Source: Aquimarina sp. MAR_2010_214 (lineage in GTDB: Bacteria > Bacteroidota > Bacteroidia > Flavobacteriales > Flavobacteriaceae). From it: a stretch of 64,000 nucleotides of DNA. Positions 28,644 to 38,183 of the stretch are shown here, piece after piece. The notes beneath the pieces were generated by a model, which did no database searches, was not told where the DNA came from, and saw nothing but the letters and a program-made list of their open reading frames with translations. Position 1 is the stretch's first letter; each line of letters begins with the position of its first letter. A program made the translations under genes and the position numbers. Location: contig NZ_PJMS01000001.1 of NCBI RefSeq assembly GCF_002846555.1, positions 434,001 to 498,000 of the forward strand, read 5' to 3'.

Positions 28644-28741
28644 GGTTTCGCTCTTTAGGATTCTCTCTTAAAAGTAAGAAATTTAAGAGTTTTTTAACCT
28701 TAAAAGCTTGTTAATTTATTGTTTTACAACAACATATGAAG

Positions 28742-29617
28742 TCACCTGTTCCTGTTAGCCAAATATACTCCCAGGATAATAACTCCAGAAGCAAGCACTT
28801 GATAAAATGTAAATTTCTCATTGTCTAATATCCCCCACAGCATAGCTACAATAGGAATAGTATAAGTTACCGAAGTCGCAAATACCGGAGTGCTGATCTG
28901 CACTAATTTATTAAATAATACTTTAGCAATACCTGTACCCACTACTGCAAGTATAGAAACATACATCAAGCTTATATGTACTTTTGAACTAGTTACCACT
29001 TCTGTTTTAAAAAAATCTGAAAAATACAATACAATCAAAGCCGGAATCACCAATACAATAAAATTTCCGTTAGCAATTGCCATAGGTGAGATATGCTGCA
29101 TATATCTTTTTATGATATTTACATTTATTGCATAACATACCGAAGCACAAAGCACCAATACCGCATACCAATAGTTTTGATTCGGATTTACCGAGGCACC
29201 TTCTAATATTAGAGCAACACAACCTATTAGTCCTACAATCACACCAAAAAATTGGTTTTTATTAAATCGAATAGAGAAAATCAACACCCCCAGGATCAAA
29301 GTAACCAATGGGGTGGTAGAATTAAGGATTGATGCTATACCACTATCAATTTCTGTCTCGGCAAAGGCGAATAAAAACGCAGGAATGAATGTTCCTGCAA
29401 AAGCAGATATGATTACCCATTTCCAGTCTGGTGCTGCTATTTTTCTCATACTCCTAAACCCAATCAAGAATAAAAATGTTGCTGCAAACAATGTCCTTAA
29501 TGCACCCAATTGAAGCGGTGTAAGACCAATCAATGATTTTTTGATAAGAATAAATGAACTACCCCAAACCAGAGAAAGCACTGCCAGATATATCCATTTT
29601 AGTTTTGTGTTTTGCAT
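28742..29617 (-). CDS. EamA/DMT family transporter
   Basis: 291 residues, ten predicted helices in two EamA repeats (LVWGSSFILIKKSLIGLTPL in the first; VGTGIAKVLFNKLVQISTPV in the second). These export or import small metabolites; the substrate is unknown. It stands alone, with ~95 bp without features to gldD. Confidence 0.9.
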   Translation of the reverse strand: MQNTKLKWIYLAVLSLVWGSSFILIKKSLIGLTPLQLGALRTLFAATFLFLIGFRSMRKIAAPDWKWVIISAFAGTFIPAFLFAFAETEIDSGIASILNSTTPLVTLILGVLIFSIRFNKNQFFGVIVGLIGCVALILEGASVNPNQNYWYAVLVLCASVCYAINVNIIKRYMQHISPMAIANGNFIVLVIPALIVLYFSDFFKTEVVTSSKVHISLMYVSILAVVGTGIAKVLFNKLVQISTPVFATSVTYTIPIVAMLWGILDNEKFTFYQVLASGVIILGVYLANRNR

Positions 29618-29711
29618 TTTTGCGAAGTAAGTTGCAAAAGTGATAAAATTATAAGTACACAGAATACCTTTTGGAAGAAAATTAACTATTAAAAAACCTA
29701 TTTGAAGTCTT

Positions 29712-30284
29712 TTACTCTTTCCAACGAAGAGTTTCCATAAAATGCCTCATATCATTACGTAAATAATTCGCGGCAGGAAGTATGGAATCATAATTAGGTT
29801 TCACCTTAAAATATATAGACCCCACTATAAAATGCTTGACACTATCGGTTGCATAAAACTGAGATGGAGAAGCAGCATCTCCAGAAACCTCATAAAACAT
29901 ACCATACACCTTGTTTTCGTCATTCACATAAGGCCCTTGCACAATCCCATCTGCCTTGATCACATGTTCCTGAGTTAGATTTTGAGCATCTCTAAGCAAC
30001 GAATTAAGGTTGTTATTGATTTCATAATAAGAAATATACATAGTAGCTCTCAGTTTTTCATACTCTAGATTGTACCAACAATTCTTGTTTCTTCTAGCTC
30101 TACGAAGTTCTGAAAATTCATTCTTTTCAAAAGAATAGGGACACGGCAATACCAGCTCTTTATATTCGGGAGCAGGGTAACTTAATCGAAGCATTCCTTC
30201 TGGCTTAGGCAATACTTCACCCCCACAAGAAAATAGCATACCTACGCTGAATACTAAAAAAAATCTAACTATTTTCATTTTCAT
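29712..30284 (-). CDS. gldD: Gliding motility lipoprotein GldD
   Basis: 190 residues with lipobox FSVGMLFSCGG. LPKPEGMLRLSYPAPEYKEL and CPYSFEKNEFSEL are GldD blocks, as is YATDSVKHFIVGSIYFK. GldD is required for gliding and type IX secretion in flavobacteria. Its start overlaps the gldE stop by 20 bp, matching the conserved gldE-gldD pair. Confidence 0.94.
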   Translation of the reverse strand: MKMKIVRFFLVFSVGMLFSCGGEVLPKPEGMLRLSYPAPEYKELVLPCPYSFEKNEFSELRRARRNKNCWYNLEYEKLRATMYISYYEINNNLNSLLRDAQNLTQEHVIKADGIVQGPYVNDENKVYGMFYEVSGDAASPSQFYATDSVKHFIVGSIYFKVKPNYDSILPAANYLRNDMRHFMETLRWKE

Positions 30285-31596
30285 TAATGGTCAATTTCAC
30301 TTGTTTTATTCGCTTATTATCCAACGATTCTATTTTAAATGCATACTGATCTACTATGATGATTTCTCCTCGTTTCGGAAAACTTCCTGAAATCTCCAAT
30401 AACAATCCTGCTATGGTTTCTGCATCTCCTTTCTTTTCTTCAAAAACACCGTTATTTTCGAGTTTCAGTACTTTATAAAAATCTTTTAAAGCTGTTCTTC
30501 CTTCAAAAACATAGTTTCGATCATCCAATTTTGAGAATATCAAATCTTCATCATCAAATTCATCACTGATATCTCCAACAATTTCTTCTATAATATCCTC
30601 GAGAGAAATCAAACCACTGGTTCCTCCATACTCATCTACAACTATAGCCAGGTGATTTTTTTTATCTTTAAAATCATTAAGTAAATCATCCAATTTTTTA
30701 TTCTCTGGCACAAAATAAGGCGCTCTTAACAAAGATGTCCATTCAAAAGAAGGTGTATTAATATAAGGTAACAAGTCTTTTACATATAGAATCCCAGTTA
30801 CATTATCAATACTATCTTCATATACCGGAATCCTAGAGTATCCTTTCTCAATAATTTCAGGAAGAATTTCCTGATACGCAGTTGCACTATTTAGTGCAAA
30901 AATATCCATACGGGGGTGCATCACCTGCTTAGTATCTGTATTTCCAAAAGACACAATACCCTCTAATATTTTCTTCTCTTCGTCTGTAGTATCCTTGTCT
31001 GAGGTTAATTCTAATGCCTGTGATAATTGATCTACACTCAAATTAGATTTTTGTTTTCCTAACCGATTATGAATCCCAACAGTAATATTACGCATAGGTA
31101 CACTAATTGGTGAGATGAACCAATCTAAAATTGCCAGAGGTCGTGCCATAAACTTGGCAAACTTCACTTTATTTCTACTAGCGTATAGTTTAGGCAAAAT
31201 TTCGCCAAACAATAAAATTAAAAAAGTAGCAACTCCTACTTCAACAACAAATCTTACATTAATCCATCCAAACCAAACATAATCCAAATTACTAAAATAA
31301 ATTTTACCTAATGCATCAAAAAGCAATACTATCGCAATATTGATAAAGTTATTTGCCACTAATATGGTAGCCAATAATTTTTTAGGACTATCTAATAATC
31401 TCGATATAATTCTAAGGTTTTTTGATGTATCCTCATCATCCTTAAGATCTGTTGGGGTTAAAGAAAACAGAGCTACTTCACTACCTGATATCAATGCAGA
31501 AAAAATAAGCAACACCACCAAAACAATTATATTGATAGTTTGCATAATATCAAAAACAAATAATGAAATAAATAACGGTTCAGGATCAGGGTCCAA
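30265..31596 (-). CDS. gldE: Gliding motility-associated protein GldE (CBS/CorC-type membrane protein)
   Basis: 443 residues. A DUF21 membrane part (LIFSALISGSEVALFSLTPT) is followed by two CBS domains (MHPRMDIFALN, YSRIPVYEDSIDNVTGILYV, HLAIVVDEYGGTSGLISLED) and a CorC/HlyC C-terminal domain. The TTG start at 31596 gives MDPDPEPL, typical of GldE; an internal ATG at 31545 would remove it. It supports GldD function and is 24 bp after ssb. Confidence 0.93.
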   Translation of the reverse strand: MDPDPEPLFISLFVFDIMQTINIIVLVVLLIFSALISGSEVALFSLTPTDLKDDEDTSKNLRIISRLLDSPKKLLATILVANNFINIAIVLLFDALGKIYFSNLDYVWFGWINVRFVVEVGVATFLILLFGEILPKLYASRNKVKFAKFMARPLAILDWFISPISVPMRNITVGIHNRLGKQKSNLSVDQLSQALELTSDKDTTDEEKKILEGIVSFGNTDTKQVMHPRMDIFALNSATAYQEILPEIIEKGYSRIPVYEDSIDNVTGILYVKDLLPYINTPSFEWTSLLRAPYFVPENKKLDDLLNDFKDKKNHLAIVVDEYGGTSGLISLEDIIEEIVGDISDEFDDEDLIFSKLDDRNYVFEGRTALKDFYKVLKLENNGVFEEKKGDAETIAGLLLEISGSFPKRGEIIIVDQYAFKIESLDNKRIKQVKLTINENENS

Positions 31597-31620
31597 ATTA
31601 TCTTTGTTTAGTTAGACATA

Positions 31621-32082
31621 TCAGAACGGAAGATCATCGTCTTCTTTCTCTGGCGAATTAGATGAAACCTCCTGCGAATTGCTAGCAGCAGGTGTATTCG
31701 TTTGCGGTGTATTCTGAGGGTTAGACGCAGAAGGTTGATTCTCATTCTTAGGAGTAAGAAAAGTAAAATCGGTACACTGTATTTCTGTACTATACCTGTC
31801 TTTTCCTTGCTCATCTTGCCATTTTCTGGTCTTAAGACGACCCTCAATATATACCTTATCTCCCTTATTAAGATATTTCTCGCAAATTTCTGCTGCTTTG
31901 TTTCTCACAACGATATTATGCCACTCTGTGGTATTTACACGTTCTCCTGTGCTTTTATTCACATATGAATCATTAGTAGCAAGAGGAAATCTGCCTATGC
32001 AACTACCTGCTTCAAAATAATGCATCTTTACCTCATCTCCTGTATGCCCTATAAGCATTACTTTATTTAGTGTTCCAGACAT
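31621..32082 (-). CDS. ssb: Single-stranded DNA-binding protein
   Basis: 153 residues. The OB fold starts LNKVMLIGHTGDEV and contains TEWHNIVVRNKAAEICEKYL, DKVYIEGRLKTRKW. A disordered Asn/Pro/Ser linker ends in EKEDDDLPF, the partner-docking tip. It is placed between mutY and gldE, a conserved flavobacterial order. Confidence 0.96.
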   Translation of the reverse strand: MSGTLNKVMLIGHTGDEVKMHYFEAGSCIGRFPLATNDSYVNKSTGERVNTTEWHNIVVRNKAAEICEKYLNKGDKVYIEGRLKTRKWQDEQGKDRYSTEIQCTDFTFLTPKNENQPSASNPQNTPQTNTPAASNSQEVSSNSPEKEDDDLPF

Positions 32083-32274
32083 TCTAATTTATGATTTGTT
32101 GTTTTGGTTCATCACTACAAAGAAATGACAAACCATACTAAATAACGCTATCCTAATACTTCTTATTTTTCAAAGTAGCTTTAAATAACTTTGTTTATAG
32201 TAAATGTAATAAAAAAATTAATACATAAAAGATCTCCTAATGGTCTTAACTTAGGTTTTAGATCTTTCTAAATA

Positions 32275-33333
32275 TCAATTTTTCTGAAAAAACACATCTA
32301 TAAAATTACCTAACAGAATAGGAACAGGATACGTATGTATTTCTTCATAATCAACGATTTTTTGATCGTGATTCACTTTTGAAGGTGCATCAGATTTAAT
32401 GATATAAAATCGAGTATACAAATGCTGATGAGATAATTTATGTACTATAGGTTCTTCTTGATATGATACAATCTCATATTCTTTATCTTTTATCATTTCT
32501 CTAAAAACAGAATGAGATGCAATAGTATCTGTATTTATAGTTTCACTTTCTATTAAAGGAAATTCATATAATCCTTTCCATATACCACTACCTACTCTTT
32601 GTTGGATAATCGTTTTCTTATTTTCTGTAAAAAACACCAGATAGTTAAAGTAACGTTTTTTGATTTTTAGTTTTTTGATTTTGACAGGCAACTCTTCTAT
32701 TTTTCCATTTTTTAAAGCTTCACAACTATCTCGTAGTGGACATATAATACAATACGGTTTTTTGGGTTTGCATTGTAGTGCTCCAAACTCCATAATTGCC
32801 TGGTTATACTCTGCAGGCTCATCATGATCCATTAAGGTTATAGCAAGTTCTTTAAATTCTTTTACTCCTTTTGCACTATTAATAGGTGTATCGAGTCCAA
32901 AATATCGAGATAATACTCGATATACATTTCCGTCTACAACAGGAACCGCTTCGGCGTAACATATGGAAGCTATAGCACTCGCTGTATAATCTCCAACTCC
33001 TTTTAAATGTAAAAGACCTTTATATGAAGTAGGAAACACACCATTTAAATCATTTGCCACGTATTTTGCAGTTGCATGCAGGTTTCTGGCCCTCGAATAA
33101 TACCCCAATCCCTGCCACAATTTCAGCACTTCCTCTTCACTTGCATTTGCAAGATCAAATACCGTTGAAAAAGTTTCTGTAAATGATATATAATAAGGTA
33201 ATCCTTGCGCCACTCTGGTCTGTTGAAGTATAATTTCACTAAGCCAAATATGATATGGATTTTTAGTTTCTCGCCATGGCATCGATCTTTTGTTTTGTAA
33301 GTACCACGTAATGAGTTTTTTAGAAAATATCAT
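32275..33333 (-). CDS. mutY: A/G-specific adenine glycosylase MutY
   Basis: 352 residues. HhH-GPD fold with MPWRETKNPYHIWLSEIILQ, QGLGYYSRARNLH, LKGVGDYTASAIASICY and VVDGNVYRVLSRYFG. The iron-sulfur cysteines are C-x6-C-x2-C-x5-C in CKPKKPYCIICPLRDSC. The C-terminal part is the 8-oxoG-reading NUDIX-like domain. It removes A opposite 8-oxoG. Divergent from the HU gene; a CAAAATTA (-7 on the minus strand) sits at 33353-33360. Confidence 0.96.
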   Translation of the reverse strand: MIFSKKLITWYLQNKRSMPWRETKNPYHIWLSEIILQQTRVAQGLPYYISFTETFSTVFDLANASEEEVLKLWQGLGYYSRARNLHATAKYVANDLNGVFPTSYKGLLHLKGVGDYTASAIASICYAEAVPVVDGNVYRVLSRYFGLDTPINSAKGVKEFKELAITLMDHDEPAEYNQAIMEFGALQCKPKKPYCIICPLRDSCEALKNGKIEELPVKIKKLKIKKRYFNYLVFFTENKKTIIQQRVGSGIWKGLYEFPLIESETINTDTIASHSVFREMIKDKEYEIVSYQEEPIVHKLSHQHLYTRFYIIKSDAPSKVNHDQKIVDYEEIHTYPVPILLGNFIDVFFQKN

Positions 33334-33392
33334 AGTAAAATTATAAGTTTTACAAAATTAAACGATTAAACATGAAAATATCATCTTAAGTA

Positions 33393-33424
33393 TTGATATT
33401 TTGGATTTTAAATTCTTATATTTG
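33393..33424 (+). promoter_or_regulatory. HU gene promoter, Bacteroidota type
   Basis: TTG (33393-33395), 21 nt, TATATTTG (33417-33424). It fits the TTG/TAnnTTTG consensus and spacing and lies 39 bp before the ATG. Confidence 0.65.
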
Positions 33425-33463
33425 CCCCCTTGAAAATTTAAAAACCCCTAAATAGGTAATATA

Positions 33464-33754
33464 ATGACTAAAGCAGATATTGTAGCAAAAATTTCAGAAA
33501 AATTAGGAATAGAAAAAGGTGATGTTCAGGCAACAGTTGAAACCTTTATGGAAGAGGTAAAAAGCTCATTAGAGAGTGGAGATAATGTATACCTTAGAGG
33601 ATTTGGTAGTTTCATTATAAAAACTAGAGCAGAAAAAACAGGACGTAATATTTCTAAGAACACTACGATCAAAATTCCTGCACACAATATACCTGCGTTT
33701 AAACCTGCAAAAGTATTTGTAGAAGGTGTGAAAACTAACGTAGAAGTAAAATAA
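33464..33754 (+). CDS. HU family nucleoid protein
   Basis: 96 residues. MTKADIVAKISEKLGIEKGD and NVYLRGFGSFIIKTRAEKTG, then GRNISKNTTIKIPAHNIPAF are HU signatures, including the DNA-binding arm. It compacts DNA and bends it. It is followed by the 29-residue basic protein gene, 28 bp later, and then rng. Confidence 0.95.
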   Translation: MTKADIVAKISEKLGIEKGDVQATVETFMEEVKSSLESGDNVYLRGFGSFIIKTRAEKTGRNISKNTTIKIPAHNIPAFKPAKVFVEGVKTNVEVK

Positions 33755-33782
33755 ATAATTATAAATATAAAAAGTATACACT

Positions 33783-33872
33783 ATGCCAAGTGGTAAAAAA
33801 CGTAAAAGACACAAGGTAGCTACGCACAAGCGTAAAAAGAGAAGAAGAGCAAACCGCCATAAGAAAAAGTAG
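33783..33872 (+). CDS. 29-residue, very basic ribosomal-type protein (candidate bL38)
   Basis: The ATG at 33783 opens a 29-codon frame that begins MPSGKKRKRHKVATHKRKKR and ends in three Lys before TAG. About two thirds of the residues are Lys, Arg or His. Near-identical peptides sit between HU and rng genes across Bacteroidota, which argues for a real gene. A small extra ribosomal protein, bL38, was reported in the Flavobacterium johnsoniae ribosome structure; that this is the same protein is my inference. The stop codon lies within the terminator stem. Confidence 0.8.
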   Translation: MPSGKKRKRHKVATHKRKKRRRANRHKKK

Positions 33873-33890
33873 TTTCTAACTACTTTTTTT
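33864..33890 (+). terminator. Intrinsic terminator overlapping the 29-codon gene's stop
   Basis: AAAAAGTAGTT (33864-33874) pairs with AACTACTTTTT (33878-33888) around TCT, followed by T. The TAG stop is inside the left arm, so ribosomes ending translation cover the hairpin. Confidence 0.75.
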
Positions 33891-34038
33891 ATTTAAAAAG
33901 TTAAGTTCTTTGAAATCGAAATAAAACACAATACCCCACTACCGGTATATCTGTTTTGTTTCAATGGAATTGTAAAAATTCCTGTGAAAAAATTGTTTAA
34001 TCCATCTCGATAATTATCGGGATAAAAATCTAATCAGA

Positions 34039-35577
34039 GTGAACAACGAATTGATCATTAGGTCAGGTTCCTCTACGGATTTTGCCTTATTAAAGGATGG
34101 AAAACTAATTGAATTACATAAGGAAGAAGACGACAGTGATTTTGCGGTAGGTGATATTTTTATTGCCAAAATCCGTAAATCTGTCCCAGGTCTAAACGCC
34201 GCATTTGTTAATGTAGGCTATGAAAAAGATGCATTTTTGCATTATCATGATCTTGGTCCTCAAGTATCTTCTTTACTTAAATTCATAAAACGTGTAAGCA
34301 CAGGTAAATTAAAAAATTATTCTCTTAAGGATTTTCCTTTTGAGAACGATATTGATAAACACGGTACTATTACCAATGTGTTAAAATCAAATCAATCACT
34401 ATTAGTACAGATAGTAAAGGAACCTATATCTACCAAAGGTCCTCGAATTAGCTCAGAGCTTTCGATTGCCGGCAGATATATTGTTTTAGTTCCTTTTTCA
34501 AATCGAATTTCTATTTCTCAAAAAATAGAATCCTCAGAAGAAAAAGAACGCTTAAAAAGACTTGTAAAAAGTATTAAGCCAAAAGGTTTCGGAATTATTG
34601 TACGTACAGTAGCAGAAGGCAAAAAAGTAGCAGAACTAGACAAAGATTTAGAAAATCTAATGGGACGATGGCAAAGCATGTGCAAAAAACTGCACAAAGC
34701 TCATCACCCATCAAAAGTACTAGGTGAAATGAATAGAGCATCTTCTATATTAAGAGATGTATTTAACGACACTTTTACTTCTATTGTTGTAGATGATGAA
34801 GATCTCTGCAACCGAATCAAAGAGTATTTGCAAGAAATTGCTCCAAAAAAAGAGTCAATTGTAAAACTTCATAATCCTAAAATACCTGTTTTCGAGAAAT
34901 ACGGTATTGAACGGCAAATCAAAACAAGTTTTGGCAAGACGGTATCTATGAGTAAGGGTGCTTATTTGGTTATAGAGCATACAGAAGCGATGCATGTAAT
35001 CGATGTAAATAGCGGTAACCGATCTAATAAAGCCAAAAACCAAGAAGATACTGCACTAGAGGTAAACCTTATTAGTGCAGCTGAAGTAGCCCGCCAACTG
35101 CGTCTTAGAGATATGGGAGGTATTATTGTAGTTGATTTCATCGACATGAATAATGCTGACAACCGTAGAACTCTCTTCAACCAATTGCGAGAAGAGATGA
35201 AAGACGATAGGGCGAAGCATAAAATTTTACCGCCAAGTAAATTTGGCTTGATTCAAATCACGCGACAGCGTGTTCGACCAGAAATGAATATCAAGACCCG
35301 GGAAGAAGATCCTAATGGAATAAATGGCGAAGTTGAGGCGCCTATAGTATTGGTAGAAAAAATGAAAGTCGAATTAGAAAAATTAATTAAAAAAGATCAT
35401 AAAAAGATAACGCTTAGTGCGCATCCTTTTATTGCAGCTTTTTTAACCAAAGGATTTCCATCCACCCGATCCAAATGGTATTTTAACCATAAACGATGGG
35501 TAAAGATTGTACCTAGAGACGCTTACACGTATTTAGAATATCATTTTCACGATAAAAATGGTGAATTGATAAAATAA
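34039..35577 (+). CDS. rng: Ribonuclease G/E family endoribonuclease
   Basis: 512 residues with a GTG start (VNNELIIRSG). The S1 domain (GDIFIAKIRKSVPGLNAAFV) is followed by the RNase H-like and DNase I-like parts; HVIDVNSGN and GGIIVVDFIDM hold the catalytic Asp residues of the family. The length fits RNase G, without the RNase E scaffold tail. It processes rRNA and mRNA. It is convergent with nothing and ends at a strong terminator. Confidence 0.95.
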   Translation: MNNELIIRSGSSTDFALLKDGKLIELHKEEDDSDFAVGDIFIAKIRKSVPGLNAAFVNVGYEKDAFLHYHDLGPQVSSLLKFIKRVSTGKLKNYSLKDFPFENDIDKHGTITNVLKSNQSLLVQIVKEPISTKGPRISSELSIAGRYIVLVPFSNRISISQKIESSEEKERLKRLVKSIKPKGFGIIVRTVAEGKKVAELDKDLENLMGRWQSMCKKLHKAHHPSKVLGEMNRASSILRDVFNDTFTSIVVDDEDLCNRIKEYLQEIAPKKESIVKLHNPKIPVFEKYGIERQIKTSFGKTVSMSKGAYLVIEHTEAMHVIDVNSGNRSNKAKNQEDTALEVNLISAAEVARQLRLRDMGGIIVVDFIDMNNADNRRTLFNQLREEMKDDRAKHKILPPSKFGLIQITRQRVRPEMNIKTREEDPNGINGEVEAPIVLVEKMKVELEKLIKKDHKKITLSAHPFIAAFLTKGFPSTRSKWYFNHKRWVKIVPRDAYTYLEYHFHDKNGELIK

Positions 35578-35581
35578 AATT

Positions 35582-35614
35582 AAACCCGGCCTGATAACAG
35601 TGCCGGGTTTTTTT
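35582..35614 (+). terminator. Intrinsic terminator after rng
   Basis: AAACCCGGC pairs with GCCGGGTTT around an 11-nt loop, followed by TTTT. GC-rich stem in an AT-rich setting, 5 bp after the rng stop. Confidence 0.85.
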
Positions 35615-35815
35615 ATTGTATTTCATTATTCTTTTATCTCAAAGGCTAAGAATCATCATCTCTTATCACATCCTATAAAATACAACCTCTATTCGAAATT
35701 GATACTCAATTGGGAAAGCATTTACACAAAAGGTGGTTATGGTTATAACAAATAACTCTCCTACCTTCATTAACATTTTTTGCTCATTTTTTAAGCCTCT
35801 TAATCTCTTCCAATT

Positions 35816-36043
35816 TTAGCCAAAGTTTTCATATGCACAATTTTGTGAAGGCCTATTTGTTTGTCCATTACCCCCCAGGTTCGTTTTGGTTAAGGTACAA
35901 GAAAGAACCTCCGATGGCAATTCGATGGGGCCTACCACATGAATACAATATTCACTCCCGCCTCTAATTGTTATCCCATTAGATAGTTTTGTAATCTTTA
36001 ATTTTTCTAAATTTAATTTTTTAGTAATCGACTTTTTTTTCAT
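35816..36043 (-). CDS. RiPP precursor resembling Bacteroidota class I lanthipeptides
   Basis: 75 residues from the ATG at 36043. The leader MKKKSITKKLNLEKLKITKL has the L-x-L-x-K-x-x-I-x-x-L pattern of Bacteroidota class I lanthipeptide precursors and ends with IRGG, a double-Gly-type cleavage point. The following ~46-residue core has three Cys and eight Ser/Thr, possible ring partners. An in-frame start 16 codons upstream would give a non-leader N-terminus and is less likely. A LanB pair is encoded 5-8 kb away on the same strand. Modification and activity are inferred. Confidence 0.75.
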   Translation of the reverse strand: MKKKSITKKLNLEKLKITKLSNGITIRGGSEYCIHVVGPIELPSEVLSCTLTKTNLGGNGQTNRPSQNCAYENFG

Positions 36044-36178
36044 TATTCCTTTTTTGTTTCCGCTTACAAACATAATCAAAATAGCTCCCAAGTTTTATTT
36101 TTTTAAGCAATTACTAACCTGTTTTCCAGAATTGCTTATCACAAACCACTAACAACAAATACATTACAAAGAATCATC

Positions 36179-37897
36179 TCATTGTTGTTTTTCTAATTCA
36201 CGAATAAAATACGAAGGCTGTATCTTTTTTATTTTATAAAAAGATTTAGAAAAAGCATCTGTAGAATTAAATCCAATTTCTCTAGCTATAGCCTTAATCG
36301 TGTATTTCATAAACTTTTTATCTGTTTTAAGTCTATCGATACAATAATCTATTCTTAGCTCATTAATATACATACTAAAACTTTTCTTTCTGTAGAAATT
36401 AACCACTCTAGACAAATATTTTGAGTTTGTATTCATTTTTTTAGCCAAATCATTAGTGGTGATACTTGGTTTTAGATATCCTAAATTTTGTTCAAATTCA
36501 TCTAAATCATTTAAAATTTTATTCACAATATCTTCAGAGATTCCTATTGAATCTATTTCTGTGTAGGGTGATTTTTTTTCATTGTTTTTAACTTTTCCAG
36601 AACTAGAGTAATACAGTTCATCAAACCTTTTCTTATAATTCTTCTTTTTCTGATAATTAAAGATTAAAAAAACAAATGTTACTATACTAACTATAGCTAA
36701 AGAAATGATAATTCTGGTAGATGATTTTTTCGCTACTTGTAACGAATCAATGATTTCTTGTTTTAATGAAACAATAACTTCTTGTTTTTCAGAAAGAAGC
36801 CTTGGAGTATCATAATTCTGAACAACATTCTTGATAAGATATTTGTAATTACTATTTAAAACACTATCAATTTTAATAAGTTTTTCAATATATTTTAATT
36901 GATTATCCTTATCGTTATTGTCTTTATAATAATTAATTAAAACCTCATAACTCTCCCTAATTTCGGGAATAATCTGAGGGTTTTTCTGAAATATTTGATC
37001 TACCTTTTTATGTTCTTCAATAGCCTCTTTTTCAAAACCTAATGAAGATAGTGTCTTACCTAAATAAAAACGAGCTTGTCCTAAATTAGTTTTATCCCCA
37101 TTAATAGTTAATTCGGCAACTGCTTTTGTTAAACTATCTTTTGCTGTATCATAATTTGCTTTACTATATTGATTAATCCCCTCATTTAATACAAAATAAC
37201 ATTTAAAACTTTCTGCTTCAAGCACTATAGATTCTTTATACCCCAATGTATTTATTATAGAAGCAGAATCTAATATTTTATTAAAATTGTAGGATTCTGA
37301 TAATGCAAAAAGTGTGGTTAAATAATCATAAGGAGCTTTTTCTTTATATTTCGAATAAAATGAATAACACTCTCTTAAAGTTACTAACGCCGTTTCATTC
37401 TCCCCTAAAATTGCTTTTAGAATACCAATATTTTTCTTACTAGAATACACCAAGAATATATTATCATATTTTTTTGCTTCTTCATATAACTTTAAATAAT
37501 AATCAAATGCTTTTTTAAAATCTCCTTTATCAAAATAACTAAAAGCCTTATTTAAATATGCAAAAGTTGGATAGTTTTTTGTTTGGTGATTTTTAGTAAT
37601 TGCTATAATACTATCACAATATTTTAGTGATACATCACCTTTGCTTATGCTTGACAAAAAATAGTATCCGTCTGCAATTTTTATTGTATCGTTCTCTTTT
37701 TTTGCTTTAAGAAGATATTGATTAGCATAATTTACAGCAACAACAGAATCTAACTCATTTTCATAAAACTTATTGGTTAAAAACTGATAACTGTTGTCTG
37801 AGGATTCCTGAGTTTTTTGATAAGCAAGAATATCTTGCGTTTGACAAAACCAAAGAATCATTACTACACAAAAACTTCTACACATTATTTTCTTCAA
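36179..37897 (-). CDS. TPR-containing AraC-type transcriptional regulator
   Basis: 572 residues. An N-terminal hydrophobic segment (SFCVVMILWFCQTQDILA), then TPR helices from ~60 to 340 (for example AFSYFDKGDFKKAFDYYLKL and ARFYLGKTLSSLGFEKEAIE), one membrane helix near 395-415 and a C-terminal AraC HTH (AIAREIGFNSTDAFSKSFYK). Such membrane-bound TPR-AraC proteins sense a periplasmic signal and are often next to Bacteroidota RiPP precursors. It lies 136 bp upstream of the precursor, same strand, with a CAAATATA (-7) at 37962-37969. Confidence 0.9.
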   Translation of the reverse strand: MKKIMCRSFCVVMILWFCQTQDILAYQKTQESSDNSYQFLTNKFYENELDSVVAVNYANQYLLKAKKENDTIKIADGYYFLSSISKGDVSLKYCDSIIAITKNHQTKNYPTFAYLNKAFSYFDKGDFKKAFDYYLKLYEEAKKYDNIFLVYSSKKNIGILKAILGENETALVTLRECYSFYSKYKEKAPYDYLTTLFALSESYNFNKILDSASIINTLGYKESIVLEAESFKCYFVLNEGINQYSKANYDTAKDSLTKAVAELTINGDKTNLGQARFYLGKTLSSLGFEKEAIEEHKKVDQIFQKNPQIIPEIRESYEVLINYYKDNNDKDNQLKYIEKLIKIDSVLNSNYKYLIKNVVQNYDTPRLLSEKQEVIVSLKQEIIDSLQVAKKSSTRIIISLAIVSIVTFVFLIFNYQKKKNYKKRFDELYYSSSGKVKNNEKKSPYTEIDSIGISEDIVNKILNDLDEFEQNLGYLKPSITTNDLAKKMNTNSKYLSRVVNFYRKKSFSMYINELRIDYCIDRLKTDKKFMKYTIKAIAREIGFNSTDAFSKSFYKIKKIQPSYFIRELEKQQ

Positions 37898-38104
37898 ATT
37901 TTACAGCTATTATATTAAAATTATTGATGATTTATATTGGACTTCCTTGCAAAAAGAGGAGCAAATATACCATTTTCTGATTTTTTATTAAGGCTTCATC
38001 AAAAACAATATTAAAAACCTTATAGTCAAGTATTTACATTAAAAAATAAAACCTGTGATTCTGAGAATTTATGACGTGTTTTCTGGAATAGCGGATTACT
38101 TCTT

Positions 38105-38136
38105 TTGTTTCTCCCTTGATATTGAAGATATATTTG
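38105..38136 (+). promoter_or_regulatory. Promoter of the interrupted lipoprotein gene
   Basis: TTG (38105-38107), 21 nt, TATATTTG (38129-38136): a good fit to the Bacteroidota consensus, 48 bp before the ATG. The rest of 37898-38183 shows no gene. Confidence 0.6.
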
Positions 38137-38183
38137 CTCCAATCAAAATATAAGTTGCGCAACAAAACTAAAAAATAAATGAA

